Shown: one piece after another, positions 39,732 through 48,031 of the stretch
Layout of the letters: each line of letters starts with the position of its first letter
Position numbering within the stretch: the stretch's first letter is position 1
NCBI GenBank assembly: GCA_934622035.1
Contig: CAKTVG010000021.1
Coordinates: forward strand, 1-49,935
Direction of reading: 5' to 3'
DNA from: an uncultured Oscillospiraceae bacterium
GTDB taxonomy: Bacteria > Bacillota > Clostridia > Oscillospirales > Oscillospiraceae
DNA: 49,935 bases
The notes under the pieces: model-generated
What the model was told of the DNA's origin: nothing
Database searches by the model: none
Seen by the model: only the letters and a program-made list of their open reading frames with translations
Made by a program: the position numbers and the translations under genes

Positions 39732-41860
39732 GCCGCTACGTTATCACAGGCCTGGGCCTGATCTGCGCCGTCGGCAACGACGTTGAAACCTGCTGGAGGA
39801 ATGTCTGCGAGGGAAACACCGGCATCTGCGAGGTGCAGAGCGTCTCGACGGAGGGCTGTGTTTCCCACGTCGGCGCCGAGGTGCGCTGCGAGGAGCTCCC
39901 CGCTCCCGAATATGACCGCTCCGTGCGCCTGTGCCTGCATGCGGCGCAGGAGGCCATGCGCGACGGCGGCCTGAAGAAGGACGACCTGCGTGAGGCGGGC
40001 GTGATTCTGGGCAGCTGCGTCGGCGGCGCAGCCAGCATCGACCATTACTATACCGGGCTGCTGCACGGCGAGCAGCACAAGGAGGACATCCTCAAGATGT
40101 CCGCCTCCGCCATCGCCTGCAACGTGGCTCATGAGCTGGGCGCCTCCGGCGAAACGGCCAATATCGTCAATGCCTGCGCGGCGGGCACGATGAGCGTGGC
40201 CTTCGCCTGCGACCTGATCCGCGCCGGCCGCGGCAAGATGTACCTCGCCGGCGGTACGGACGCCTTCTCCTCTTTGGCCTATTCCGGCTTCAATGCGCTG
40301 CATGCGCTCTCTGCGGACGCCTGTTCGCCTCTGAACCACAGCAACGGCATCACCCTCGGCGAGGGCGCCGGCGTGCTGGTTGTGGAGGAATATGAGCATG
40401 CGGTTGCCCGCGGCGCAAAGATTTACTGTGAGATCGCGGGCTACGGCGTCAGCTCCGACGCCTTCCATATCACCGCGCCCCAGCCCGAAGGCGAGGGCCA
40501 GATGGCGGCGCTGCGCCGCGCCATGGTTAACGGCAATGTCAGGCCGGAGGAGATCGGCTATATCAACTCCCACGGCACCGGCACCAAGAAAAACGACGCG
40601 GCGGAATTCCTGTCCCTGCATACGCTCTTTGACGGCTGCACGCCCTCCGTCAGTTCCACAAAGTCCATGACCGGCCACTGCCTTGGCGCAGCGGGCGCGA
40701 TCGAGGCGGTGCTGAGCGTCAAGGCGCTCACGGAGAACATGGTGCTTCCGACGACGAATTATGCCCCGGAGGATCTTCCCGCCCTGGCGGAGAAGGCCGG
40801 GCAGCTCGACTGTGTCGTCAACGTGGGCAGGAAAAAGGAAATGCAGAACGTGATGTCCAATTCCTTCGCCTTCGGCGGAACGAATGCGAGCATCATTTTT
40901 ACGAAAAACGAACACGAGGCCCCTGCGCAGCAGAAAAAGAGCGTTGTTGTCACGGGCTTCGGCACGCTGGCCGGGGCCGCCGTCGAGCTGACGCCCGAGG
41001 GCTTTGATGCACGCGGCGTGAAGCTCGGCTTCTATCGTAAGCTCGACCGCTTCAGCCAGATGCAGGTGCTCAGCGGCGTGGATGCGCTGCGGGACGCCAG
41101 ATTTGAGGTCACGGCGGAAAATGCGCCGATGGTCGGCAGTATCATCGGCACAGCCGACGGCCCGATGGCGGAAATCTCCGCCTTCCAGAAGACGGTCTGC
41201 GAGAAGGGCCCGGCAGCGGGCAGCGCCTTCAGCTTCCCCAATACGGTCTATAACGCCGCAGGCGGTCATCTTTCCATTTTCACCGGCCTGAAGGGCTACT
41301 GCGCGACCATCGCCAACGGCGCGCAGGCGGGGCTTCAGGCGGTTACGGCGGCCTGCGATATGCTGCAAAACGGCACGGCAGACCTGATCCTGACCTCCGG
41401 CACGGATGAAACCTCCGGCAACATCGCCGCGCTCTATGACGCCATTGGCAGAGGTGAAAACCTCGGCGAGGGCAGCGTTACCGCCATTCTGGAGACGGCG
41501 GAGCATGCCGCCGCACGCGGCGCGAGCGCCTATGCCGCCGTCCTGAGCTATGCGGCCCTGCACGAGCCGGACGCCTACGGCGTTGAGACCTCGGACGAGC
41601 TGCTGCAAGGAGCGCTGTGCGAGGCCTGCGCGGATGCGGGCATTTCCACAGAAGAGGTTGAGAAAATCTACGGCGTCGCCGCGCCCGAGGCGCAGGACGT
41701 TACAAAAGAAATCGGCAACAGCCGCGCCGCTGCTGCTGCGTATGCCTTTGAAAAGGCGGCGCGGGCAATCGCAAACGGCGAGTGCAAGGTCGCCGCGGCG
41801 ATTGCAGGCAGCTGGACCGGCTGCGTCAGCGCCGTCATTCTTGGGAGGGCAAAAGCATGA
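39728..41860 (+). CDS. fused beta-ketoacyl-ACP synthase and chain-length-factor-like protein
   Basis: 710 residues made of two thiolase-fold units. The N-terminal one (~1-395) is an intact FabF-type synthase: Cys150 in NACAAGT, His282 in NSHGTGT, His317 in GHCLGAAG, and the FGGTN loop. The C-terminal one (~405-710) keeps the fold (DGPMAEISAFQKTV; NTVYNAAGGHLSI) but has Gln533 in ANGAQAGLQAV where the nucleophile Cys should be, and lacks both histidines. Gln at that place is the mark of chain-length factors (KS-beta) of type II polyketide synthases. So one chain seems to hold both halves of a KS-CLF pair. Coupled to acpP upstream and fabG downstream. Confidence 0.85.
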   Translation: MSRYVITGLGLICAVGNDVETCWRNVCEGNTGICEVQSVSTEGCVSHVGAEVRCEELPAPEYDRSVRLCLHAAQEAMRDGGLKKDDLREAGVILGSCVGGAASIDHYYTGLLHGEQHKEDILKMSASAIACNVAHELGASGETANIVNACAAGTMSVAFACDLIRAGRGKMYLAGGTDAFSSLAYSGFNALHALSADACSPLNHSNGITLGEGAGVLVVEEYEHAVARGAKIYCEIAGYGVSSDAFHITAPQPEGEGQMAALRRAMVNGNVRPEEIGYINSHGTGTKKNDAAEFLSLHTLFDGCTPSVSSTKSMTGHCLGAAGAIEAVLSVKALTENMVLPTTNYAPEDLPALAEKAGQLDCVVNVGRKKEMQNVMSNSFAFGGTNASIIFTKNEHEAPAQQKKSVVVTGFGTLAGAAVELTPEGFDARGVKLGFYRKLDRFSQMQVLSGVDALRDARFEVTAENAPMVGSIIGTADGPMAEISAFQKTVCEKGPAAGSAFSFPNTVYNAAGGHLSIFTGLKGYCATIANGAQAGLQAVTAACDMLQNGTADLILTSGTDETSGNIAALYDAIGRGENLGEGSVTAILETAEHAAARGASAYAAVLSYAALHEPDAYGVETSDELLQGALCEACADAGISTEEVEKIYGVAAPEAQDVTKEIGNSRAAAAAYAFEKAARAIANGECKVAAAIAGSWTGCVSAVILGRAKA

Positions 41861-42588
41861 GCGTAGCAATTGTAACGGGCGCGTCCCGCGGCATCGGCAA
41901 AGCCTGCGCCGTCGCGCTGGCCAAGCGCGGCTATGACGTCGCCGTCAACTATGTTTCCAACGAAGAGGCGGCCAGGAGCGTCGCGGCGGAGATCGAGAGC
42001 TATGGCGTCCGCGCCCTGACGGTGCGGGCGGATACCGCCGACCTGCCCTCCGTGAAGGATATGTTCCGCACGGTGGTCAAGGAGCTTGGCGGCGTGGACG
42101 TGCTGGTCAACAATGCCGGCGTCGTCGACGATCGGTTCCTGCTGATGCTCACCGAGGATTCCCTCGACCGCAGCCTGAATATCAACATCAAGGGCTATTT
42201 CCACTGCGCGCAGCAGGCGGCTTTGAAGATGATGCGCAAAAAATCCGGCGTGATTGTCAACGTCTCCTCCGTCAGCTCCATCATGGCCATCCCCGGCCAG
42301 AGCGTTTACAGCGCGACCAAGGGCGCGGTCAACGCGCTGACGGCCACGCTGGCGAAGGAGCTTGCGCCCTATGGCATCCGCGTCAACGCGGTGGCGCCGG
42401 GCTTTGTCGAGACGGAAATGCTCGACCACATCCCCACAGACCAGAAGGAGGGCTATCTCAAGGCCGTCCCCATGGGCCGCTTCGCCACGCCTGCGGAGGT
42501 CGCGGACGCTGTCTGCACGCTCTGCCAGCCGGAGCTTTCCTACCTCACCGGGCAGACGCTCGTGCTGGACGGAGGCCTGAGTCTATGA
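41857..42588 (+). CDS. fabG: 3-oxoacyl-ACP reductase (SDR family)
   Basis: A 243-residue NADPH-dependent short-chain reductase. TGASRGIGKA binds the nucleotide (residues 7-16) and NNAG is at 85-88. The catalytic triad is Ser138 region/Tyr151/Lys155 in YSATKG, and the C-terminus is TGQTLVLDGG. It reduces the ketone made by the synthase. Overlaps by ATGA with the KS-CLF gene and with fabZ. Confidence 0.95.
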   Translation: MSVAIVTGASRGIGKACAVALAKRGYDVAVNYVSNEEAARSVAAEIESYGVRALTVRADTADLPSVKDMFRTVVKELGGVDVLVNNAGVVDDRFLLMLTEDSLDRSLNINIKGYFHCAQQAALKMMRKKSGVIVNVSSVSSIMAIPGQSVYSATKGAVNALTATLAKELAPYGIRVNAVAPGFVETEMLDHIPTDQKEGYLKAVPMGRFATPAEVADAVCTLCQPELSYLTGQTLVLDGGLSL

Positions 42589-43037
42589 TGAACCTGCTGG
42601 AAATCAACCGCCGCATCCGCCAGCGCCCGCCCTTTCAGATGATCGAGCGTGTCACGGAGCTGGAACCGGGCAAATCCGCCACGGGCATCAAGTGCGTCTC
42701 CGTGAACGAGCCGTATTTTCAGGGCCATATGCCGGGGCTGCCCATCATGCCCGGCGTCCTGCTGATCGAGAGCGCCGCACAGCTGTGCTCCCTCGTCATC
42801 GAGGCCGACGGCAGCGACGAGAATAAGGTCTATGTGCTTTTGAAGGTGCGGGATTTCAAATTTGTCAAGCCGGTGATTCCCGGCGACCGTCTGGAGCTGC
42901 ACGCAGAGCTTCTGCGCGGCGGCGCGGGCGTGTACCAGTTCGCCGTGGATATCCAGTGCGACGGCCAGACCCGCGCCAAGGGAGAGCTGATGTTCACAGC
43001 CGTTGCACAGGACGCAATCTATGGAGAAAACGCATGA
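42585..43037 (+). CDS. fabZ: 3-hydroxyacyl-ACP dehydratase, FabZ type
   Basis: A 150-residue hotdog-fold dehydratase. The catalytic His48 lies in GHMPGLPIMPGVL and Glu62 in IESAAQL, in the family spacing. It dehydrates the hydroxyacyl-ACP from FabG. No enoyl reductase follows, so in this operon reduction would stop at the enoyl stage unless one is supplied from elsewhere. Its stop overlaps the FMN reductase start. Confidence 0.93.
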   Translation: MMNLLEINRRIRQRPPFQMIERVTELEPGKSATGIKCVSVNEPYFQGHMPGLPIMPGVLLIESAAQLCSLVIEADGSDENKVYVLLKVRDFKFVKPVIPGDRLELHAELLRGGAGVYQFAVDIQCDGQTRAKGELMFTAVAQDAIYGENA

Positions 43038-43723
43038 GAGTGCTGGTTCTCAATGCCAGCCCCCGCGGAGAAAGCAGCCACACCATCGTCGTGACCCGCG
43101 CCTTTGTCTCCGGCTTCCCGGAGGGAACGGAGATTGAGACGTTGGAGCTGCGCAAGCTGGATATTCGTCCCTGCCTTGGCTGCCTTGCCTGCTGGACGAA
43201 GACGCCGGGCAAGTGCATCCAGAACGACGATATGCAGAAGGTCTATGCCGCCATTGACCGCGCGGACGTGATTGTCGAGAGCTTCCCCCTGTATTTTTAC
43301 GGTCTGCCGGGAACGCTCAAGACCATGACCGACCGCTGTCTGCCCTACACTAAGGCCTACGGCTGGAGCAAGGGCACGCAGCACGAGCTGCGCGACCCGA
43401 AAATGCTCGAAAAAAAGCTGGTGCTGATTTCCACCTGCTGGCACACCGGGACGGAGCAGCTCTACGGCGCCGTGCGCCGGGAATTTGAGCTGCTCTGCGG
43501 AGATCGATTCGCCACGATCTTCTGCCCGCAGGGAGAATTGTTTGCCATCGATGCCTGCCGCAGGCAGAAGGAGGCCTATCTGGCCGATGTCCGCCTTGCG
43601 GGGCAGGAGCTTGCGCAGAGCGGGCGCATCAGTGCGGAAACGCAGAAGCGCTTGGACCGGCCGATTCTGTCCGATGCGACATTTGAGCGTATTACCCGCC
43701 CGCACTGGCAGATCGTGGAATAG
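43034..43723 (+). CDS. NADPH-dependent FMN reductase / flavodoxin-fold oxidoreductase
   Basis: A 229-residue flavodoxin-like protein. The N-terminal FMN-phosphate loop is VLNASPRGESSHT, and the iron-sulfur-flavoprotein-like cysteines are in CLGCLACWTKTPGKC. VIVESFPLYFYGLPGTLKTM is the second flavin contact. It overlaps fabZ by ATGA, so it belongs to the lipid operon and could supply reducing power, but it is not an enoyl reductase of any known type (FabI, FabK, FabV). Confidence 0.88.
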   Translation: MRVLVLNASPRGESSHTIVVTRAFVSGFPEGTEIETLELRKLDIRPCLGCLACWTKTPGKCIQNDDMQKVYAAIDRADVIVESFPLYFYGLPGTLKTMTDRCLPYTKAYGWSKGTQHELRDPKMLEKKLVLISTCWHTGTEQLYGAVRREFELLCGDRFATIFCPQGELFAIDACRRQKEAYLADVRLAGQELAQSGRISAETQKRLDRPILSDATFERITRPHWQIVE

Positions 43724-43735
43724 AAAGGATTGCTT

Positions 43736-44500
43736 ATGAAGCGAATTGCCGCCATTTTTCTGACCCTTTCCGCCCTGCTTCTCGCGGCCTGCGCGTCGGA
43801 GGAGCCATTCCCCACGGCTGCGCCCTCAACGCAGCCGGTGAGCGTGCCGGAAAGCAGCGAGACGACCGCGCCGTCCGAGACGGAGCCGGAGGAATCCACC
43901 GAGATTTTCCGGGTTGCTGCGCAGCGCTGCGAGCCGTACTGGAACCTCTCGGGCGAGCTTTGGGCGCAGGTGATCGTGGAGGTTGCCAACACCGGCACGA
44001 CGCCCCTGCGGCTGGAGAACGCGCCCTATCGCATCAGCGATGCGGAAGGGAAGACCGTTGCCTCGGACAAGGCGATTTCTGCCTATCCGCAGGTGATTGC
44101 GCCGGGGGAGACGGGCTATTACTATGTGGAAACCTATCTCGACACGCTTTCGCAGGAGGGCCTGACGCTGGACTTTACGCCCGCCGCCGCCCCCTGCCAG
44201 ACGCAGCCCGCCCGCTTTGCGGCGGAGGAGACGACGCTCAGCGACTCGCGCTACGGCGGCCTGGAGTTGGTTGGCACGCTGCGCAACGAAACAGAGGCGG
44301 ACGCGGTGCGCTACTGCGTCGCGGCGCTGCTCTTTGACAGCGAAAACGAGCTGATCGGCCTGTTTTCCGATCTGCCGGAGCAGACGATTCCCGTCGGTGG
44401 CACGCAGCACGTTGAGCTGGCCAGCTATATGCTGCCGGATACGCTCAAGGCGGCGGATGTCGCGCGCTGCGAGGTTCTGGCCTATGAGCTGCTGGACTGA
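43736..44500 (+). CDS. lipoprotein with FxLYD/Ig-like repeats, function unknown
   Basis: A 254-residue exported lipoprotein. The signal peptide ends in the lipobox LLLAAC (Cys about residue 20), followed by a Ser/Thr/Pro/Glu linker. Two beta-sandwich-like units follow; the second contains LELVGTLRNETEADAVRYCV and GTQHVELASYML. AAAGGA precedes the ATG. It is last in the fab run, 12 bases after the reductase, and a terminator follows at 44525. Confidence 0.78.
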   Translation: MKRIAAIFLTLSALLLAACASEEPFPTAAPSTQPVSVPESSETTAPSETEPEESTEIFRVAAQRCEPYWNLSGELWAQVIVEVANTGTTPLRLENAPYRISDAEGKTVASDKAISAYPQVIAPGETGYYYVETYLDTLSQEGLTLDFTPAAAPCQTQPARFAAEETTLSDSRYGGLELVGTLRNETEADAVRYCVAALLFDSENELIGLFSDLPEQTIPVGGTQHVELASYMLPDTLKAADVARCEVLAYELLD

Positions 44501-44524
44501 CGGACATGAAATCAAATCAGGCAG

Positions 44525-44557
44525 GCGCCGCGGGATTTTCGCGGCGCTTGCCTTTTG
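44525..44557 (+). terminator. terminator ending the fab/lipoprotein unit
   Basis: An 8-bp GC stem, GCGCCGCG/CGCGGCGC, with a 7-base loop, then TTGCCTTTT. Confidence 0.8.
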
Positions 44558-44575
44558 CTGAAAAGGTGGTATAAT
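44548..44575 (+). promoter_or_regulatory. promoter of murI
   Basis: TTGCCT (44548-44553), 16 bases, TATAAT (44570-44575). The -35 box lies in the tail of the preceding terminator. Confidence 0.6.
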
Positions 44576-44621
44576 AATCAGAGAAAATTTCGAACTCCGG
44601 CGAAGAAAGAGAGGCGATTTG

Positions 44622-45383
44622 ATGCAGAACGGTCCTGTTGCAGTGTTTGATTCCGGCCTGGGCGGAATCAGCGTCCTGCGTGAGCTGGTGCGTCAGATGC
44701 CGCAGGAAAACTATCTCTATTACGGCGACTCTCTTCATGCGCCCTATGGCTCCCGCCCGACGGCGGAAATTCGGGATTTAACCTTTGCCGCAGCGGAGCG
44801 CCTGTTCGCCCGCGGCGCGAAGGCACTGGTCGTCGCCTGCAACACGGCGACGTCCGCCGCAATCGACGAGCTGCGCGCGGCCTATCCCAACCGGATTATC
44901 ATCGGCATAGAGCCTGCCTTAAAGCTGGCCGTTTCCCGCCACCCCGGTGGGCGCATCCTCGTAATGGCGACGGAGGCGACGCTGCGCGAAAAGAAATTTG
45001 CCCTTCTCATGGAGCATTTCGGGAAAAACTGTGAGATTCTGCGCCGCCCATGTCCGGGACTGGTGGAATTTGTGGAGCGTGGAGAGCTGACAGGCGCGGC
45101 CGTGGAGGCGCGGCTGCGCGAATGCCTTGCGGATTGTCCGACGCCCGACGCGGTGGTCCTGGGCTGCACGCACTACCCTTTCCTGCGCCCGCTGATTCGC
45201 CAGGTGCTGGGCAGGGAAACGGAGCTGCTCGACGGTGCGGAAGGGACAGCGCGTGAGACAAAGCGCCGCCTTGCGGAGGCGGGTCTGCTGCGCGAAACGC
45301 AGCCGGGCAGCGTGAAAATGGAAAACAGCCTTGGAACGGCAGAAATTCTGGAGCGTTCCCTGTATCTGCTGCGTGCAGAATGA
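44622..45383 (+). CDS. murI: glutamate racemase
   Basis: A 253-residue enzyme that makes D-glutamate for peptidoglycan. DSGLGGISVL supplies the catalytic Asp near the N-terminus. The two catalytic cysteines are in VACNTATS and GCTHYPFL. YYGDSLHAPYGSR is the substrate region. The ATG at 44622 has GAGAGG ten bases upstream. Length is normal (~265). Confidence 0.95.
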   Translation: MQNGPVAVFDSGLGGISVLRELVRQMPQENYLYYGDSLHAPYGSRPTAEIRDLTFAAAERLFARGAKALVVACNTATSAAIDELRAAYPNRIIIGIEPALKLAVSRHPGGRILVMATEATLREKKFALLMEHFGKNCEILRRPCPGLVEFVERGELTGAAVEARLRECLADCPTPDAVVLGCTHYPFLRPLIRQVLGRETELLDGAEGTARETKRRLAEAGLLRETQPGSVKMENSLGTAEILERSLYLLRAE

Positions 45384-45438
45384 TTCGACAGGAATGGACG
45401 CCCGCGGACCGGCACATTGAAGCATCGGAAGCTTATTT

Positions 45439-45480
45439 CCCCGGAAATTGCGGGATTTGCCTGCGGTTTCCGGGGTATTT
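45439..45480 (+). terminator. terminator after murI
   Basis: A 9-bp stem, CCCCGGAAA/TTTCCGGGG, around a 19-base loop, then TATTTCT. The rest of the gap to 45575 shows nothing clear. Confidence 0.6.
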
Positions 45481-45575
45481 CTACATTTTGCGGCAAAAAT
45501 CGTCTGAAACCGTCCGGCGATTTTAGTGGCACGGCGGCCCTGCCTGTGGTTCAATGACAGCGGGGAGGTGACGGC

Positions 45576-45830
45576 ATGGAGGTGCGGTTCGGATTTCGTT
45601 TTCTGCGCGAGGTCGGCGTCGTCTATTACGACCGGTTGGAAAAACGCACGCAGGAGGGAGGAAAAATCTACGGTGTGCGTGTCGTGCTGCATCGAGCGGG
45701 GAACACAGAGGAGGCGTCCTGCTATGTTACGGAAAACCGTGCGGAGATCGAGCGGCTGCTGACGCTCCTGCACCGGAACGCCGTGACGCCCTGCACGCTG
45801 GAAGAAATCATAGATATGCAGGTTTTTTGA
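45576..45830 (+). CDS. DUF6514-like hypothetical protein
   Basis: An 84-residue beta-rich protein (VYYDRLEKRTQEGGKIYGVR, then a helix NRAEIERLLTLLHRNAVTPC). The pattern matches a small uncharacterised family of Clostridia that I know as DUF6514. GGGGAGGTG is seven bases before the ATG. No promoter was recognised. It stands alone between murI and nrdR. Confidence 0.65.
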   Translation: MEVRFGFRFLREVGVVYYDRLEKRTQEGGKIYGVRVVLHRAGNTEEASCYVTENRAEIERLLTLLHRNAVTPCTLEEIIDMQVF

Positions 45831-45838
45831 AAAAACGA

Positions 45839-45867
45839 TGGACTTTTTTCCTTTGATTTGCTAAAAT
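45839..45867 (+). promoter_or_regulatory. promoter of nrdR
   Basis: TGGACT (45839-45844), 17 bases, TAAAAT (45862-45867), about 30 bases before the ATG. Confidence 0.6.
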
Positions 45868-45896
45868 AAGAAAAAAGATGCAAAGGAGACAGCATC

Positions 45897-46352
45897 ATGA
45901 AGTGTCCGTACTGTGGCTACCAGGAGAGCAAGGTCGTGGATTCCAGACATTCCGAGGACGGCGTGAGTATCCGCCGCCGCCGTGAGTGTCTTTCCTGCCA
46001 GAAGCGTTTTACTACCTATGAGACGGTGGAGAGTCTGCCCATCGTGGTGGTGAAGAAGGACAATAGCCGCCAGGCCTTTGACCGCAACAAGATTCTCAAC
46101 GGAATGGTGCGCGCCTGCGAAAAGCGCCCCGTCAGCATGGCGGAGCTGGAAGCGGCGACATCGGAAATCGAGCAGATCATCCAGAACTCTCTGGAGCGCG
46201 AGGTCAGCACCGGCAAGATCGGCGAGCTGGTCATGGAGCGCCTGAAGCCGCTCGATGAGGTGTCCTATGTTCGCTTTGCATCGGTTTACCGCCAGTTTAA
46301 GGATATCAACAGCTTCATGCACGAGCTGAACAAGATTCTCGAGGAGAAATAA
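45897..46352 (+). CDS. nrdR: transcriptional repressor of ribonucleotide reductase genes
   Basis: A 151-residue NrdR. The N-terminal zinc ribbon (CPYCGYQ, then CLSCQKRF) is followed by an ATP-cone domain (VVVKKDNSRQAFDRNKILNG). It senses dNTP/ATP and represses nrd operons, none of which is in the window. AAAGGAG precedes the ATG. A strong terminator follows. Confidence 0.97.
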   Translation: MKCPYCGYQESKVVDSRHSEDGVSIRRRRECLSCQKRFTTYETVESLPIVVVKKDNSRQAFDRNKILNGMVRACEKRPVSMAELEAATSEIEQIIQNSLEREVSTGKIGELVMERLKPLDEVSYVRFASVYRQFKDINSFMHELNKILEEK

Positions 46353-46361
46353 GACATAAAG

Positions 46362-46405
46362 CAGGACCCACAGGAAATGCTGCTTCTCTGTGGGCCCTGT
46401 TTTTT
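46362..46405 (+). terminator. terminator after nrdR
   Basis: A 12-bp stem with one mismatch, CAGGACCCACAG/CTGTGGGCCCTG, then six T. Confidence 0.88.
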
Positions 46406-46443
46406 CGCTTGCAAATACCGGGGTTTCGATTTATAATTTAATT

Positions 46444-47016
46444 TCAAAGGAATTGTGCACGGCAGATCAGCAGCGCCAGCACCGGGATGACCGAGCCAAC
46501 GAGCAGCTGCGAGACGGTGTGCCGCTTGAGCTTCACACTCGACCAGATCACCGGCGTCAGCAGCAGATAGCCGAAGAGGAACCACGGGCAGATGTAAACC
46601 GACAGCATTGCCACAGGTCCGGAGCAGCCGCAGGCGTGGCCGCTGGCCCTGTAGTGCATGCAGGTGCAGACAGCGAGCGCACAGCCGGAAATCAGGTAGG
46701 TGCCGAAGAGGACCTTTTCCGTCGTTGTGCCGCGCGCCAGTAGGGCGAAGAGAAAGCCGCCGATGTAACCAAGTACAGAGAAGACAATGGCGAGATTCCT
46801 CTGGCCGTTGCGGCCCTTGCGGCGCAGCGCCGGGATAATCGCCGAGACGGGATAAGCCAGAGCCGGGAGCGCGGTCAAAAAGAAAATGGCCATCAGATAA
46901 TGCTTGAGCGAGGCAAAAGAACCGTCCACCAGAGCATACAGAAGCGTACAAAGAATGCCGGCGAAGATCGGCGCGGTCGTCAGAACGCGCAGAAGCTTAG
47001 CAAATTTTTCCTTCAT
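46444..47016 (-). CDS. PAP2-superfamily-like membrane protein
   Basis: A 190-residue protein with about five or six helices. It retains weak phosphatase-type motifs: RASGHACGCSGP corresponds to the PSGH motif, and SVKLKRHTVSQLLVG to the SR-x-x-x-x-H motif. The first motif (KxxxxxxRP) is not evident, so activity is uncertain. Start at 47016 is preferred over ATG 47031, since GGGGG lies ten bases upstream only of the former. It is divergent from the XRE gene at 47235. Confidence 0.6.
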   Translation of the reverse strand: MKEKFAKLLRVLTTAPIFAGILCTLLYALVDGSFASLKHYLMAIFFLTALPALAYPVSAIIPALRRKGRNGQRNLAIVFSVLGYIGGFLFALLARGTTTEKVLFGTYLISGCALAVCTCMHYRASGHACGCSGPVAMLSVYICPWFLFGYLLLTPVIWSSVKLKRHTVSQLLVGSVIPVLALLICRAQFL

Positions 47017-47049
47017 AGGTGTGACCCCCATTGCGTTGTGTTTGGCCCT

Positions 47050-47078
47050 ATCATAGCCACCTGCAATGCAAAAGTCAC
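47050..47078 (-). promoter_or_regulatory. promoter of PAP2-like gene
   Basis: Minus-strand GTGACT (47073-47078), 17 bases, TATGAT (47050-47055). Confidence 0.5.
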
Positions 47079-47234
47079 GCCACCGATGGGGGAATGCGCT
47101 CTACCTGACAGGGAGAGCGCATCTACAGAGGCGAGAACGCTGCTCTACTGACGGTAGAGTCGTTGCGCCGCAAGGCTTTGCGGGCTTTTTACAGGAAGAA
47201 GAAGTTGAAAACGGAAGAAACGGAGTTGCAGAAA

Positions 47235-47855
47235 ATGCACGTGAACGAAGAAACGTTACGGAAAAGAATCGCAGAGAATATCGCCTATTACCGCAAGCAG
47301 AGCGGCGATACGCAGGCGGAACTGGCTGAAAAGTTAAATTACTCAGACAAATCCGTTTCCAAATGGGAGCGCGGCGAGGGCACGCCGGACGTGTACATTC
47401 TCTCGCAGATCGCGGAGCTGTATGACATTACGGTGCAGGATCTGCTGCGCGAGAAAAAGGTGCAGAAAACGCGGACGAAGCACCTGCTCATTACGCTTAT
47501 GGCGGTGGGCCTTGTCTGGCTGGTGATGACGGTACTGTTCTGCGCCGCTCAGATTTTCAACGTCCTGCCAGAGTATGCATGGCTGCTGTTCATTTACGGC
47601 ATCCCGGTCATGGGCATTGTCTGTCAGGTCTTCTCTGCCCTCTGGTGGGGGCGAATTGCGCAGATGCTCTCCTGCTCTCTCATCCTCTGGGGCATCGGCC
47701 TGAGCCTTGTTCTGAGCTTCCAGCAGGATTCCGTGATCCTCCTTTTTGCCATTTGTGCGGTGGTCGAGGTGCTCATCATTCTGTTCTACATTCTAAAGAT
47801 TCAGATGCGCTGGCGTGAAATGCGCGAAAAGCGCCGGAAGGATTCCGAAGAATAA
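47235..47855 (+). CDS. membrane-bound XRE-family regulator
   Basis: A 206-residue protein. An N-terminal helix-turn-helix (DTQAELAEKLNYSDKSVSKW, ~25-44, then ERGEGTPDVYILSQIAELYD) is joined by a short linker to about five membrane helices (~80-190) and a basic tail. Regulators of this form are common in Clostridia and sit in the membrane. ATG 47235 follows GGAG by nine bases; the longer TTG start lacks support. Confidence 0.9.
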   Translation: MHVNEETLRKRIAENIAYYRKQSGDTQAELAEKLNYSDKSVSKWERGEGTPDVYILSQIAELYDITVQDLLREKKVQKTRTKHLLITLMAVGLVWLVMTVLFCAAQIFNVLPEYAWLLFIYGIPVMGIVCQVFSALWWGRIAQMLSCSLILWGIGLSLVLSFQQDSVILLFAICAVVEVLIILFYILKIQMRWREMREKRRKDSEE

Positions 47856-47863
47856 AGAATCAG

Positions 47864-47900
47864 CGCCCTGCGGATTACACAATCCGCAGGGCGTTTTTTT
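47864..47900 (+). terminator. strong terminator after XRE gene
   Basis: A perfect 13-bp stem, CGCCCTGCGGATT/AATCCGCAGGGCG, with the loop ACAC, then seven T. Confidence 0.93.
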
Positions 47901-48000
47901 ACATATCGATCGCCGGATTCATGTAGTACACATTCCGCTCGTCAAGCCGCTCGCGCAGCCGCTGTACGGCTTCACCGAAACGGGAAGATACAAGTAAATT
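47899..48000 (-). pseudogene. 3' fragment of a host-like gene at the element junction
   Basis: A GC-rich reading frame ends at TAA (47899-47901) and encodes, before it, RFGEAVQRLRERLDERNV and YYMNPAIDM. It is open for about 33 codons, then base composition drops sharply and the recombinase region begins. I read it as the C-terminal end of a gene cut off by integration at about 48.0 kb. I do not recognise the protein. Confidence 0.5.
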
Positions 48001-48011
48001 TATCCTTAAAA

Positions 48012-48031
48012 ACGACGTTCTTTCAAACGTC
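48012..48031 (-). terminator. terminator overlapping recombinase stop codon
   Basis: Minus-strand stem GACGTT/AACGTC with the loop TGAAAG, then GTTTTT. The stem begins at the last base of the recombinase TGA stop. Confidence 0.6.
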
